Counted from the stretch's first letter, positions 47,762 through 61,630 are shown. The stretch is 64,000 bases of DNA from Dirofilaria immitis (GCA_024305405.1 JAKNDB010000054.1:558001-622000); one strand, 5' to 3'. The notes: a model not told the origin generated them from the letters alone. Made by a program: numbers and translations.

Positions 47762-50232
47762 TTATTTTGCCACAATTTTTCCACATTTCATCGATGGTCG
47801 AAGAATCTACGAAAAACAAAATTTTGGAATCGAAAATTTGAATGCTGTAATAATAGTGCAAAAAATAAATAAATAAATGAAATGAAATAAATTAAACAAA
47901 TTTAAGCAAATCAACTAATAAGAATTATTTGATAAGTTTGATTTCATTTATTTCAATACAAGATCAATCGATAAAGTTTAAAGAGTATTTTTAAAAATCG
48001 ATAAAAATAAAGACTTGAAATGTGCAAACAAGTGATTCATCCACATTCATCATAGCAGCTGCATTATCAAATTGTCCGCAATAATGGGGCGCAGAAAATA
48101 TTGTCACCAATTTACGATTGGCAAAAATTCGTAACCATCCTGGCGAAAAAAATTCGTGAATATTGATTGATAATTGCTATTTCAGTTCAAATTAATGTAA
48201 GGAATTGATTATTAGAGAATTTAATGCTAATTTAAATTAGCCAAATTCTTAAAATTAAGTTATAAATTTTGCAACTTATGACTTTTCGCAATAATTTTAA
48301 TATCACTTATTTTTCGAAAAAGTTCTTAATGAATTACTTGAACAACTTGATGAGCTCGAGCAATTAGATCGATGTCCAATTTTTGACACATTTCTATGAC
48401 AACATCAGGCCCAAAGGTATATGATAATCCACGATTATTTGCTTGCCAACCTTTTATAGATCCATCTGGATCTGACCTTGAAACGATTAACAAATATCCA
48501 TTGAAATTTTTTAAAAAGAAAATGATATAAATAAAGCATTATATCATTGAGGAAAAGTAAATGTTAATTGCATCTTGAGGAAATTCAAATTTTGAAATTC
48601 ACATATGAATTTAATTTCAAGAATAATTTCGAACTTTCGTATAGTTTTTTATAAAGATTATGGAAATTTATTGCTAGATTATGAAATTTTTGTGTTTCTT
48701 GAGAGTTAATTAATTAGGAGTAATTGAGGAACAGGAACCATAATAAATCGATATGAATGGATGGATTTGGAGGATCAATAGGTCGAGTAATCTGTCGAAG
48801 TTGATCAATACTTTTCAACTGTGGCGATAGGCCACCATGCATACATAAAATTTTGCCAGCAACTAGGCCCGTAAATGGCATCGTATTGAATACTTCCTAA
48901 AAGTGCCTAGCAAATTTTAAAAATCAAAAGTTGAAAAGATAAAAAGAGGGTAAGTTAATTAGTTGAATTTGAAGGAAGTCAGACAAATTGAAATAAATAT
49001 TCCAGCTCACTTATGACACTTGCCAATCTATGCTATATAAAAATGATTCTGTGATTTATGTATATAATGCAAATATTATTTATGTATCTCTAAATATCTC
49101 AGGTATCATCACTATGCAGAAAAGTGGAAATTGTTACGTGAAATTGAAAACAATGAACTTCTATAGGCCTCGATCCCGAAATTTTAAGAGAACCTGAAAT
49201 GTTTGCCATAATCGTACACTTTGATAACGACGATTACACTCTTCGAAGAAACCGTAGATTCGATTGATAACGCTACATTCATGATTACCACGAAGTAGAA
49301 AGAAATTCTCCGAATACTTCACCTCAAAAATATCAAAGATACTTAATTGCAACTGATAAAACAAGCTTCTTTATCAGATTAAAAATTTCTGCCAGAATAT
49401 TTTTTAATAATTATCAAAGCATTAATTGTAATCATAAATATGTTTTATTTAATGAAGAAAATTTAAGAAATTTATTTCACTGGAACAGTGATAGTAGAAT
49501 ACTTTATAACAAAGAAGAAGGGATATAGTTTCGAGATTTTGTCTTCCACGATCAACGTAATCGCCGAGAAATAAATAATTGACAAAAGGTGGAAAGCCAC
49601 CACGATCAAATAACCGAAGTAAATCTTCAATTAAATCAATATTTAGTTTTTAATTCTTCCACCACCGTCGTGTTAACTTCCTATTAAAGATTCTAATTAT
49701 GGTAGAAAAATTAGTGAAGAAAAAGAATAAAACTAATGTAATCCTAAGACACCGAAAAGATTTGATATCTATAAGAATAACATATTATTCAGTAATTCTA
49801 GAAATCAATACCTAATCTGTGATAACGATTTGGGGTAATCAATCATTAAGGTGGGATCAAACAAACCAGAGAGGTAGTAAAAAATTGTTTTTTTTTTTTT
49901 AAACAACTATCGTTTTATGATAAAATTAAAATTAGGAAAACTGATGGATATAAGAAATTAATCAGTAAATGATTAAAACTTCATCCTTGATCGCAATTTC
50001 ATAACTAAATTGAGACGAAAATATTGACCTGAATATTGGCCATGTATATCACCGCAAATTCGAATCGGTGGATCAACTTCAATCAATGAATTTTGCGATA
50101 GAAAACTTCCTTAGCTAATGAGCATAAATGCATAATTTCTTGCTCTTTAACAGTTTTCGTCAGACTACATCCTGGGCTACCAACGTTTAATAGTTTGCAA
50201 ATTAAATCATCCAGGTCTAATTTTTGTGCCAT
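47762..50232 (-). CDS. PP1-type serine/threonine protein phosphatase catalytic subunit
   Basis: Metal-dependent phosphoprotein phosphatase. Exons: 50232-50029, 49624-49503, 49322-49194, 48896-48739, 48476-48338, 48139-48015, 47806-47762, giving 307 aa after repair. All signature motifs are in order: GDIHGQ near residue 64, [77 protein letters not shown]. The C-terminal tail is short and lacks the long basic tail of somatic PP1. The sequence is more diverged than ubiquitous PP1 and resembles nematode-expanded, often sperm-expressed PP1 forms (inference). One base is missing in the runs 50102-50105 and 48123-48127. The ATG sits two bases after an ATTAG acceptor, consistent with trans-splicing. 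Confidence 0.94.
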
Positions 50233-53135
50233 ATCTAATATTATTATAAATTAATACTATACCAAGTAACAATTTTTCATTTACTAAATTAATTTCCGAT
50301 GACATTCATTTATTCATTTCAAGCATAGATTTTAATCGAATATTTTATAAAATATTATAAATACTATATCAAGCATTAATTTTTCGTTTATTTAAATTAA
50401 TTTCTGATAACTTTGATATTAATAATAAATAAAAATTAAATTAAAATCTATGTTTAAAATAAATAAATCAAAGCAATGTGTAAATTTATTTAGATTCATA
50501 AAAATTAATTCGTAATATACATTATACATAAAATATTAATTTGAAATCTATGCTTAAAAACTTCAGATTTAATTTCCGATAACTTTGACTTATTTATTTT
50601 AAGTACAGTATTCATCAACTTCTGTCATTTTTTCATCAATATAATAAATTTTAATTATTTAATTTACCATTCTATCATATATCATTTGAATTATCATCTT
50701 ATCATAATTCTTCTCCAAAAAGAATTTGTAATTATTTTAAAAAAATTTATTGTGATAATTAATGAGAGAAAATTAAATTACTTCAAAAATGTTCGTATTT
50801 TAGAAGGAAATGATTGAATGAATGAATGGATGGAAGGATGGATGAATGGATGGATGGATGGATGGATGGATGGATGGATGGATGGATGGATGGATGGATG
50901 GATGGATGGATGAATGGATGGATGGATGGATGAATGGATGGATGAATGGATGGACGAATGGATGGATGAATGGATGGATGGATGGATGGATGGATGAATG
51001 GATGGATGAATGGATGGACGAATGGATGGATGAATGGATGGATGAATGGATGGATGGATGGATGGTTGGATGAATGGATGAATGGATGGTTGGATGAATG
51101 GATGAATGAATTTGCACGGAAAAACAATCACTGCACGAAAGCTTACAAAAACGTTAAATGAAAATAAATAACCAATTCTATTTAATTTATACATTTTTTA
51201 AAGATATTAAAATTTAATGGAATAATTATTTTGGACGTAGTGAAAATAAACAAAATAATATTTTTAGGAACTATTTTAATTAATTCATATCAATTCCTAA
51301 ATGATTATCGATTATTCGATTATAGACATAGCAAATTTCTATCGTATATTTTCATTGAAAGGAAAAATACATCAGTAGTATATTCATATTTCAAATTTTG
51401 ATTTCAGATTAATTCAGTTTTCCAGTTAATTTTTAGTTTTTTCTTTTTGCAAATGGCACAATTCATTTTACTTACATTGGATTAAAATAGTTAAAATATT
51501 GAATGTTGTAAGCAAGATACAGTCGATTATTATTTTTATGAAATTTTTATTTTCGAGACTGGAATTTACCTCGACAGAGATTTATTTCAGCAAATATTTA
51601 TAGAAATAATAAAATATTATAGCCTGATGATAATGATTACATTATTAGTTTGACTATTGAAAATATTCTGAATCTCTTCCGTAAAATTATATTTTCTCTT
51701 ATCTTTCCGCAATTTTTTAAGATATTATTTCTTTTTTTAGTTAAATTTATACTAAAATACTCAACGTAAGTTTATGTAAAGGATATTGTGCTCTCTCATT
51801 TATGAATTATATTTATTAAATACAAATATTGCTATTCAAATTTTAAAAATAGATATATGTTGCAACAAAAATTTAACGAAAAATTTTAAAATTTCAAAAA
51901 GTATGCCTTCCAACATCAAATAGTAATATTATAATGTCATAATGAAGGAATAAAGCAATCATGGAAATCTAACAATTTTTGGTTCGATAACGCTTTCTTT
52001 ATGAATTCATATTAACCAGATCTTAAAACTAATCAGAGAATATCGGAATTTTTTTGAAATTAAAACATAAACATTGTTGTACTTCTCTCCTAAACACTAT
52101 CAGTCTATTGATTATCTCTATTAATTACTTTATTTCTATAGTTTGATGAATGTAGAACTAAGTTCCATTCATTTCAGTGTCCTATTTTAAATCGAGAAAT
52201 CCTTTTGTAATACGAACAAATTCGTAAGTGAGCTAATCTTCGACTACTCTTAGCAATACCTATCTTTATATCCCGAGAACATACTCCGAATGACCTTTCA
52301 ACTCTCTGAAATGGGAACCTCCACATAGAGCATGTTTGCATATTTCGTTGCATGCTACACTAGATGAAAAATGTGACAATTCATTCGAAGGTTTATGAAT
52401 TCAAACGGATAGGAGGATGAAGGGTGGGTTTTAGATTCGTAAAATTTGATAGGTGAGACGGAAAAAGCTACTGTACAACTCAATTTTATACTTATTAATT
52501 GATTTTATTGTTATTAAATCAATCTTCGTGCTCAAGGCTTGTTCTCCATTTTCGAATCAAGTGAAACTTTGATTTATTGGCTCTTCGAATTCGCTTCAAT
52601 AAGTTGTCATGAAAATTTTTCATCACTCTTTCCATTTTTATTTCGTCAAATTTTATTCTGAAATCTCGCTATAAAAAACCATAAATATCTAATTATTTAA
52701 TTATTTATGTATTGAAATACAGCTTTCGTTTCATATAATGATAGATTCCTCTAATATTTTTCGTTTTGTTTAGAAATTTATCCTACTAAGCTTTATTTAT
52801 GGTATTTTCAGGATTTTATGATAGAGTTTTCACGGATTTCCTCCATTTCTGGTTATTTATTTGGTAAAACGATCCAGAATACATCATTGGCAATCAGCTT
52901 AAATCTTCGACGAAAAAATCGTCAATACTGCACTGTTCGTTTATCTTTGGAATCTGTAATCTTAAGTGCTGTTTATAAATAATATTTTCCTCTTTGAGAT
53001 TCTCAGTATCGAAACATCCATATATTCTTGCCTCCGTAGATTATATGAAAGAGTAATATAACATTCTGACATTGTCTGATCCGACGCTCTGCTTTATTGA
53101 TTTAATCTGCTTAGTCTAAAATCTAAAATATTCAA
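50233..53135. other. Intergenic region between the PP1 gene and the TRMT10C-like gene
   Basis: 2.9 kb between divergent genes. It contains the TGGA microsatellite at 50816-51110. The part from 52150 to 53100 is less AT-rich and may hold promoter elements. No other exon could be supported. Confidence 0.5.
50816..51110. repeat. (TGGA)n microsatellite with TGAA and GACG variants
   Basis: About 295 bp of 4-bp units, mainly GGAT, interrupted by GAAT variants. A block with a rare GACG variant occurs twice, about 64 bp apart (near 50953 and 51017), so part of the array has spread by segmental duplication. All six frames are open and give only Trp-Met-Asp-Gly or Ile-His-Pro-Ser repeats. Confidence 0.97.
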
Positions 53136-56100
53136 ATGAGAATCCGGCAGCACACTTCAGCAAAGTTTGTAGGTTAGGAAAAAATTTCGATTAATGAATG
53201 AATAATTTCAAAGAAGAAAAGTTGTCCATTTATTGCAGAAAAACGAGATTACTGTAACAATACCTCGTGCTTTACGGCCTTCACCTCGTTTGATTGCGAA
53301 ATCTGAAAATAGCAATGTATTTCTACGCCTTTATTAGAACTAGAATTACTATATGGAGCTGGTGAAACGAGATTGCCGACTTCTTTCACAAATAGCGATT
53401 GGTTGAAATATATTCGAATGACAAGTATTATTGAAAGATGTTGCTATCTGCATCAGCTTTATGAAAGTAGAAAAGAAATTGAAGGAAAACATGAAATAAA
53501 GGTATGAGTACTAAGATAATGCTTTAGTTGAAAATAATATAACTGTTAAGACAATTTTGTTTAGGATGGGTGAATGCTGTATTAATGTAAAGAATCACGA
53601 GATGGTAGCAATCTTATTTTCTATTATTTCTTAAACTTTAAGGAAATGTTTATCATGGAAGTAATAATACATTTATCTTTTTCTATTTTAGATTTTAGAA
53701 AACTTCAAATAAGATGCTAATTATTTCCTACCCATTTTTCAGGTGCGTCGAGAAGTAACTTCTCATAATGGAGAATTTCCTTTCAATACTCTTTATTACT
53801 TCGAAAGAGAAGATTTTAGAAGTATTTTAATAAAATGATTTAATATAGCTTCAAATAAGTGTATTTTTTTAAGTTATTAAAACCATGTTATTCCAGTATT
53901 CAGAATTCAAAACTTACTTGAACATTTATTTTGAAAATTCACGTAAATCATATTAGGAAAACAATGAAAATAAAATTGATTTTACAAGAAATACAAGTGA
54001 AAATCTTAACAAAAAATTGCTGAAGGAAACCATTATATATAAAGTTATTCAATAAGGTAATATATTTGAAGGGTTTGCTTATGAAATATTTGGTTGTCGA
54101 TTATTAGCCGCATGGCGATGCAAAGATTCGTTCCCGCCATTGCTGGTTGACTGTTGTTATCTAGCGAATTTGAATCATTCGACACAAAGAACTCTAGTAA
54201 AGTATTCATTAGACTTCATATGAAATTTAGAATTAAATTGTTCAGATAAAATGGCTGAATTGAAAGCTCTGTTTGGCTAATTTTCATATGTTAAAGAATG
54301 TTACTATTTAAAGAATTTTTTCTCACTATTTTTTCTAAAGCTTCTCTTTTATACTTTTTAATGGTACTAACTTGCTAGATGTTTTATCATTGCACTTAGT
54401 GAGTCGTTATCATGATGGAAGTACTCTATACAACAATCTAAGAAAAAAAGTAGGATTGCTTTAAAGTAGGGAAAATTTTTCTAGTTGATAGAAAGAAAGT
54501 CTGCAATAATTAATGAAAAGAAGACAAATGAAAAATTCCGAGCTTCGCTCTATGAAACTGATTTCAGGCAGATGAAAGATCTGATACTTGATAATAGTTT
54601 GCAACGAAATCCATTTCCGATCGTTTTTGTGAATTATCATACTACAATTAATGTCGTTGAAGAGGTTGTAAAGTAAGTTTCGAATTGCTTTATTTTTTTG
54701 AATCCACGTAAATCCAGTTAGCGATTATTATTGTATTGGAATCTGTGTTTAAGTTATTGCCTTATAACTCAATTTGAATGAAAACCCTATTTGTTAGCGA
54801 GCAAAAAATTTTCATCGTAATTAGCTAGGAAAAAGAACTCTTTAGGAAACTTCAGTTTAACTTAATGGTAACTGGTATTAAGTTCATGGCTTCGAAAGCG
54901 TTGTTTGCCAAAATATCGCCCGTTTGGTGAAGAGAAATTTGAGGGTGAACTTTCTGGTGAAAAAAATAATGAAAGGAAGAGGGATCTTATTTGTGCTCCA
55001 TTTGTTCCTGTTGTTACATCAGCCACAATTCGTGAATGCCTTGGCCACACTAGTCCAGGTTTGTTTTCATCAGCTTTTCAGCTTTTATGTTTTACCACAC
55101 TTTCTTTGATGAAGATTGCCGTCGATATCCTGAGTTACAGCAAATTATGTCTAGTCTGATTCTTCATTCTTTCTATGAATATGGTTTTTAAATGAACTGA
55201 CCGGTTCACATGCATTTTTTCTGATAAAGTTTTGAAAATATTTTTGTGGAAATCAAAATTGTTTTGCACCCATAATTTTTAACTGTAGCTTGTTCATTCC
55301 CAATGGATCCCGAAAATTCGAAAGCGATGAGATTAGCTATCTAATTACATCAAAAAAATCTGTTTTCAGAAGAAATTGCATACATCAATCCTCGAGCAGC
55401 AGAATATTTACCACTTCCGCTTTCGAAATATAAAGCATTTGTGTTATGTGCCACTCCGGATAACAAATTAATGAATTCTGCTTTTCAATCGGCCAAAACT
55501 GAGCAGTTAAAATCGTATAAACTGCCCATCACCAAATTTTTGAAGTGAACAAAAATTATTATACGAAATTAACTTCATTCAATATTCTCGTCTTTCTTTT
55601 AATAGCAAAATTGCAGTTATGAGGAATTCTTCGATAAATTTAAAGTTTGAAAATTTATTATGCATTATAGTCTGGGCCAAACAGCAGTCACGATACCTCT
55701 GCGGATTACAGCAAATATAATTCGTGACGTTTATGCGGGTGGTTATGAATGGAGAACGGCATTCGAAAAGCATATACCTTACTTCAATATCTTAGCTAGT
55801 GATATGTATCGAAACTATAATACCGATAAAGACATGCTTCAAGTCATTTTTTATTTAAATTTTATTTAATTCTGCATATTTAATCAATCAAAATTTTCGA
55901 TTGAATACTTCTGATAACATTGAGAGCCAGATTATGACACGAACATTAGCCAGTGATTCATATTGATCCATAAACACTGTCAAAATCTACTTGTTTTTTA
56001 AATTTTAAGAGTAATTTGTCTAGTAATAATCGGAACGTATTCGCGGAATACTTTAGGGCTCTCAGTGTGAGAAGAAAAGAGAAAAAAGACTGGACTATAT

Positions 56101-56670
56101 CCTTTATTTCACATCGGGCTTCATAGATTAACTTGTTACTTTTTCAGGTTATAGAACGATGGCTTTCAGATGCTGAATCGAGAGGAAAACGGAAACGGAA
56201 GTACTTTCATTCATATAGTCGGGAAGAACGAAGAGCGAAACAGGTAATACTTGCAAAACAAAACCTGTCGAGAGGATAACTTAAAACTATTTAGTGATTA
56301 CCAATTAAGACAGAGATTTGATTGTCATATGCAAAATATGAAACTGTGAAACCTTAAGATGAACGAATGAGAGATTAAGCAGAAATGAAGAAAGCATAAA
56401 ATGAGCAGAACATATGAATCATTTTAGAAATAAAGTACTTCTACAAATGACAAATCTCTTATCTTGTCAGTTTGCCAAAAATCTTTTACTAATTTCTCGT
56501 AAAATCTCTTTCAGAAGATTTACCTTTTATTATTCAGTTGTATTACACGATGAATAAGTTTAGCGTATTTATAGCAGTTATATAAAAAGAAAAAATTTTT
56601 GAAAAATTGTTCTCAGCTGCAACTTGACCAACATATATCTATCAATGATACGTTAAGTAACGCAATTTGA
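53136..56670 (+). CDS. TRMT10C: TRMT10C/MRPP1-like mitochondrial tRNA methyltransferase, RNase P subunit
   Basis: SPOUT-type m1R9 tRNA methyltransferase that, with an SDR partner and the PRORP nuclease, forms protein-only mitochondrial RNase P. Exons: 53136-53168, 53239-53501, 53743-53821, 54108-54196, 54485-54672, 54883-55058, 55370-55544, 55671-55842, 56148-56243, 56617-56670, giving 441 aa. The start MRIRQHTSAKF is basic and polar, like a mitochondrial presequence; this 33-nt first exon is the least certain. Family features: FPPLLVDCCYLANLNH, NPFPIVFVNYHTT, EEIAYINPRAAEYLPLPLSK, KAFVLCATPDNK, KLPITKFLN, then a helix ending RDVYAGGYEWRTAFEKHIP, as in the catalytic SPOUT fold. One base is missing in the run 53330-53332. 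The choice of TRMT10C over TRMT10A rests on domain layout and the N-terminus. Confidence 0.88.
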
Positions 56671-57350
56671 TGAATTAGACCTATTAAAAAAAAAAATAAC
56701 AAGCCATTTGCAAAGGCAAACAACTTTTTCATTTTCAAATACGAGAGAATGGTGCTGCAAAATCTTCAAGGTAACTAGGAAATATAAAGATTTAATAAAA
56801 TTGATGATATGCAAGACTTGAAAACTAATTATGCTTACGAGAGCCTGAACAAAATAAGTTAAAGGAGTTAAAGGAATCCGTATGACGAAGTAATTTCTTG
56901 AAATTTCGAAAAGCATAACTGCAAAATTAAAGGTCGAAATGCAAGCAACGAACAACATTACATGTGGAATTTTTGGAAAATTTTCTGATGTATGATAATT
57001 CGTCAAAACTTCCTCTAAATTGTAAATTTATTTAGTGACGGTAAAGAAAATAAACTAGCCACCGCGACGATAAAATCCTTAAAGAAAAGTTAGTAACAAG
57101 TAAAAAGATTAAACGACCACGTAACCATTCTATTGAGCAAATAAAATTCTCGAATCTCTTCTCAGGTTATAGAACTTTTTCGAAGCTGGTAAATACTATA
57201 GACGACAGCTATAGACAAAATCTACACTTGCACTTATCAACTATCAAAAAATTAGAAATATAAAACATTTCTACAAAATATATGTTTAGAAATTTGTAGT
57301 TATTTAGTAAATCTGCTTAACAAGCAGTGTCTTATCCCGTACGCTGTTGA
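56671..57350. other. Convergent intergenic region
   Basis: About 680 bp of AT-rich sequence between two converging genes. No exon, repeat or RNA gene seen. Confidence 0.5.
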
Positions 57351-59100
57351 TTAAAAATGCATGGAACCTTTCGGTAGGACACCAACTTTTTGTGCCAAAT
57401 CGGCAAGTGGATTTGTCTGTGTACTTTTTGTTCATCATCAATGGTCTGCAATATTACTGATTATATTAAGGATAACATCTCGTGGAAGAAATGGTTTATC
57501 AGAAAAAATAAATAAATCCTAGATCATTGTAGCAAAAGGCAAGTTTGGGATGTTACGTTTCGGAGGATTTAAAAATTAGTTCTAATAATTATACTTACTC
57601 GGCGTGTAATTGCTCGATATACAAGACCATCTTCCCCAACGTAAAATATTGTTAGACCATCATACCATTTCAACTGTAATTTGAATTTCGGAAAAAATTC
57701 CATTGTCTACTTGTATTGATGAAGATATATCATTACTATAGAAAAAAAAAAAATAATTACAAAAGCAAGAAAATACCCTTTTGATACGATATTCATATTT
57801 GAATAGCATAGGATTCAATAAAGATCGTATGAATGAAGCATGTTTTATACGCCATCTTAACCGTACTGTTCCATCTTCTGAGATCGGTAATATATTTAAG
57901 ACCTGAAATAACGGTAACAAAAATTTTCTTTCCTCAAATTATAAAGTTTCAAACAAAATATTCAGGAAATCGACTTACTTCCATCTCTATGTGAGGAAAA
58001 CAAAACAGGCACATTACACTAATCGAACCGAAATATATCATGAGTTTGTTTCGACCTCTAAAAACGGAAGCTTCAAAGTATGAAGTACAACTGTTAGTCT
58101 TTATTAGAAACCCGATTGTATATCGCATACAATTATTGATCAAAGAAACTCAATGCCAATCATCAAATCATTTTTTTGTTTAATTTGTCTGTTAATAGCC
58201 AGCAGATTAATTCGAAAATATTTTTGAAAAAGATGGAAATGACCAACAGAAAAATGGGAAAATACGAAAAGTTCAAGAAATGGCATAGAAATTCCAATCA
58301 AGTATCATATGGAATGATCGTTACAAACACCTTTTTAGTTTACATACTTTTGAAATTATGCGGGTTTCTTCATCAAGTCTCGATATTGCATCATCCATAC
58401 GAAAAATAACGAAACCTTATCACAACAAAATGACTCACGTAATAGTCATTTGAGAAATTTCATCCCTGTATACTACATCGGGCCTGTAAAATGTATAATC
58501 AGGTCGTTCCCGAAAGAATCGTGGAGCCTGAAATACAGCGTCTGTTCATATTCTTTAATGCAATCATATGTTAATGCCCTTACAGCTGAACAAAATGATT
58601 CAGCAGTGCTTCAGAAATGATGATCAAGTTAAGAAATGCTCAAAAAGTTCAAAAAGTAAATTAAAATGAATTTCATACTATTTTAGAGTCATTTATTGAT
58701 AACAGCAATGGCAATTTATTATACACCAGATTCAAGAGAGATGAGCTTTCAAGTTATACAAAACCTCTTCTGCACAAGTTCCACTCTTATATGCATGTAA
58801 AACTAAAAATGAGAATATAATTTTGACGCAAAACTAAAAACGAGAACATAATTTCCACGCTACTTCGAAAATACTACTCGGTGTTAGTTTTAGGCAACAG
58901 TAAAAATTTAAGTTTAAAAAATCACATAAAACAAAATTAAAAAAAATTACTACCGTCATTTCTAGTCTCTTTCGTATATGTTCCAGTTGAAACATTTCCG
59001 GGCCTCTGTTACCTTTTCCATTACTATATGCGCGTGAGACTAAAAAATAAGTAGAAGGAGCGACGAGACGGAGTAAGTACTGCAATATTGCTGCTCGCAT
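57351..59100 (-). CDS. C6orf136-like DUF2358 protein (copy B), probably mitochondrial
   Basis: Member of the C6orf136/DUF2358 family, an NTF2-like fold of unknown function found in mitochondria and plastids. Exons: 59100-58954, 58527-58439, 58057-57979, 57902-57777, 57706-57599, 57445-57351, giving 214 aa. The N-terminus MRAAILQYLLRLVAPSTYFL with Arg and no acid looks like a presequence. Family motifs: RPDYTFYRPDVVYRDEI, GRNKLMIYFGSISVM, GTVRLRWRIKHASF, FKLQLKWYDGLTIFYVGEDG, LVYRAITRR and a C-terminal NPLADLAQKVGVLPKGS. One base is missing in the run 57425-57429; without it the last 20 residues are wrong. A TTTTTAG acceptor 20 bases before the ATG fits trans-splicing. This copy keeps the WYDG and RWR motifs typical of the family, so it is probably the orthologue. 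Confidence 0.88.
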
Positions 59101-59120
59101 TCGCACTGTCGTTGCTAAAG

Positions 59121-59593
59121 CTAAAAAGAAAAAAATACAAATTCGCGAAAACATATTTAAAATAACTGCATATTAATTATGAACAAAGAAAATTGAGATA
59201 AAAAAATAAGCATGAAAAAAAAGGCGACTCGGAAAATTAATATTCAGAATTAACAATTTTATCACTGATATATAGAAATATTAGCTGTAAAAATTAGAAC
59301 GTAAAGATTTGTAACGCGCAATCAAAACTTATTTAAGGTGCTCAAAGTAATAAATTGATTGATGAAAAAAATGAAATAGAATAGCAGAGTTGAAAAAATA
59401 AGAAAAATACAATAGTGTCCGAAAAAAAGGTAAATGAGAAGCCACAGTGATTCTCGATAAAAATTAAGTGCAACATATATGAAATTTTTCTTCATAAAAA
59501 ATGCATTATTTCTGTTCAAAAACTTGACAATAAAAAAGCAACAGTATTTTAAGAGGAATTATAATTAAAATCAATATCCTATGCACAGACAAT
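59121..59593. other. Intercistronic gap between the two DUF2358 genes
   Basis: About 470 bp between the stop of copy A and the likely trans-splice acceptor (59122-59121) of copy B, both on the minus strand. No other feature. The length allows a nematode operon with spliced-leader processing. Confidence 0.45.
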
Positions 59594-61603
59594 TCACTGC
59601 TGACCTTCGCCGTTTTCAGTTTTGGCAGCTTCCTTAAGTTTTGATAGAACGGAAGCATCTTCCCGATCGTTCTGTGTTATCTCAAAAAATTAAACTAAAT
59701 TATAAAAACTGTTTTGATCGATTCCGATATACTTGAAAAATAAGTGTGAAATAATAAAAATAAGGAAAATGTTTACTAAAGAAAGTTTTAAAATTATTTA
59801 CGAATTTCAAGAGAAATTATCGAATTTTATGAGCAACTTACTCGTCGATTATTAATTTTATAAATACGTCCATTCTTATCAATGTGAATATCTAGCGCTC
59901 CTTCAATGATATCTGTTTGCTGTAACAAATAATTTTTCAAAAAAGAAAAAAATATCCGCCAAAGAATTACAACGACATTATTATTTTTCATAAATAAATA
60001 AAATCCAATAGAACAAATTTTGAAGTCAGAACACAGCATTCATTAGCAAAAATGAATTGATTAGATAATCAAATTCATACCTGATGATATAATTTCACAG
60101 ACATCATCCGCCAAAGAACTACAACGACATCACTATTTTCATAAATGCATGATCCCAGTTTCTAAAAAAACAAATACTTTATGAGAATATGTGCAGAAAT
60201 AATACTTTAGAATTACAAGTGCAGCATATATTAAGCACTAATAAAAGGAATATTTAAACTTTAGAAAAGTAAACTATACCTCAAACTTACAGGTTGTTTG
60301 CATCAAACTGAAGTACAGCTTGGAGAGTGAAATACGTCTCATAAATTTGTCTATACCTCTACAAATAAAAAATTCATTAGAAAATTCACTAGCAAAAATC
60401 AAACTCACGAGACTTTATAAATTATCACTAGCAGAATAATTCCTTCTTAAAATATTTAAACTTATCTTTTCAAGATTGCTTGATTTGAAAAAAATCAGAT
60501 ATTTAGGCGATTGTTAAATAAAAGAGACGAAAATTTATACCTTACCACCTTAAGATATAATTCAAATAATATCATGAAAATCGGGAAAAAATCGAAATAT
60601 AATGTTGGAAACTTCTATAAAAATTTAAAAAAAACGTGCAAAAGATACTTGATGTGTTGACTGAAAATTGAATCGTCATAAATAATGTCCTTGGCACATA
60701 ATTTCATAAACATTAAAAACTGCTTGTGATTGCTTAAAAATCCTGGCACCTAAAAGCTTGCACAACTTCATTCTCGAAAAAATGCAACTCAAAATTGTTA
60801 ACTAATAAAATTAAATTTTGCAGTACCAGTAAAAATTTCTCCAATTCTGTCTATTCTTCCAGTTTCTGTCTTAAATTTTGATATTTTCAGGAGAGTTAAG
60901 AAAAGTGAACGTGAAATATAGCGACGATCAAAGAATAGAGACAAAAGAAGAAAACTGTAAAGAGTTCAAAATCGAAATTCATAAAACATAAATAATAAGG
61001 GACCGATAATTGAGCTTCGCATTTCAAATGAACATACCACTATATCAGTAAGAGAATCCAGATAAAATAATTGTTCTTTCGTTGGCAATTTTTCTGCGTT
61101 AACAACTACGAGATCTGCTGAAGTCGATGGATTTTTACTAGAAGTATCGTGCATATATCGTATCGAATCCAATAAAGGTAATAGCGATCTCCGATATGGT
61201 CGGTAATAGTAATATATAGATGATTGCTGCAACAAAAATCCTCAAAGAACCTTTTTGTATACTTAAAAATCCTCTTCCCAAGAAAGTAAAAAAGGAGGAA
61301 TTTTAAATTAGTTCAATATCACATCAAGAAAAAAAGATTACGAGATAAGAGGATTGTGAAGATAGAATTTAATTCAATTACAATGAACAATAAGAAATTG
61401 ATTATTTAATAGTTTAAAATCATGAATAAAGTTTCAAAAAATTTTCCAAAAACCTTTTCCAAAAGTTTTTTAAAATTTATTTGACTCTAATGCGCTACCT
61501 GATAACAACACGACAATAATACTGTCGGTACTGATACCCGTGAACTGCAGCTTCGTCGAGAAACAATTATAGATCGTGGATATAAAAATTGTTTCCACAG
61601 CAT
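59594..61603 (-). CDS. C6orf136-like DUF2358 protein (copy A), diverged paralogue
   Basis: Exons: 61603-61499, 61226-61038, 60749-60649, 60358-60280, 60161-60081, 59919-59842, 59671-59594, about 236 aa, all in phase with no repair needed. The N-terminus MLWKQFLYPRSIIVSRRSCS is basic and Ser-rich, a likely mitochondrial presequence. The core aligns in order with copy B: FMKLCAKDIIYDDSIF against YRPDVVYRDEI, HIKGIDKFMRRISLSKLYFS against GRNKLMIYFGSISVM, SDVVVVLWRMM against GTVRLRWRIKH, GALDIHIDKNGRIYKINNRR against LTIFYVGEDGLVYRAITRR. It has lost the Trp-Tyr-Asp-Gly motif and ends KTENGEGQQ. A TTTTTTGCAG acceptor lies 28 bases before the ATG. The paralogy is inferred from layout and motif order; identity is low. 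Confidence 0.78.
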
Positions 61604-61630
61604 TGTTGCAGTGGTATTTCTTACCCTTTT

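Noticed and set aside
50778..51194. Open reading frames of repeated Ile-His-Pro-Ser or Trp-Met-Asp-Gly
   Set aside because: They are translations of the TGGA microsatellite in several frames on both strands, with no splice or family support.
58176..58409. Plus-strand open frame inside a DUF2358 copy B intron
   Set aside because: It is antisense, has no splice context or conserved motif, and its composition is ordinary for this DNA.
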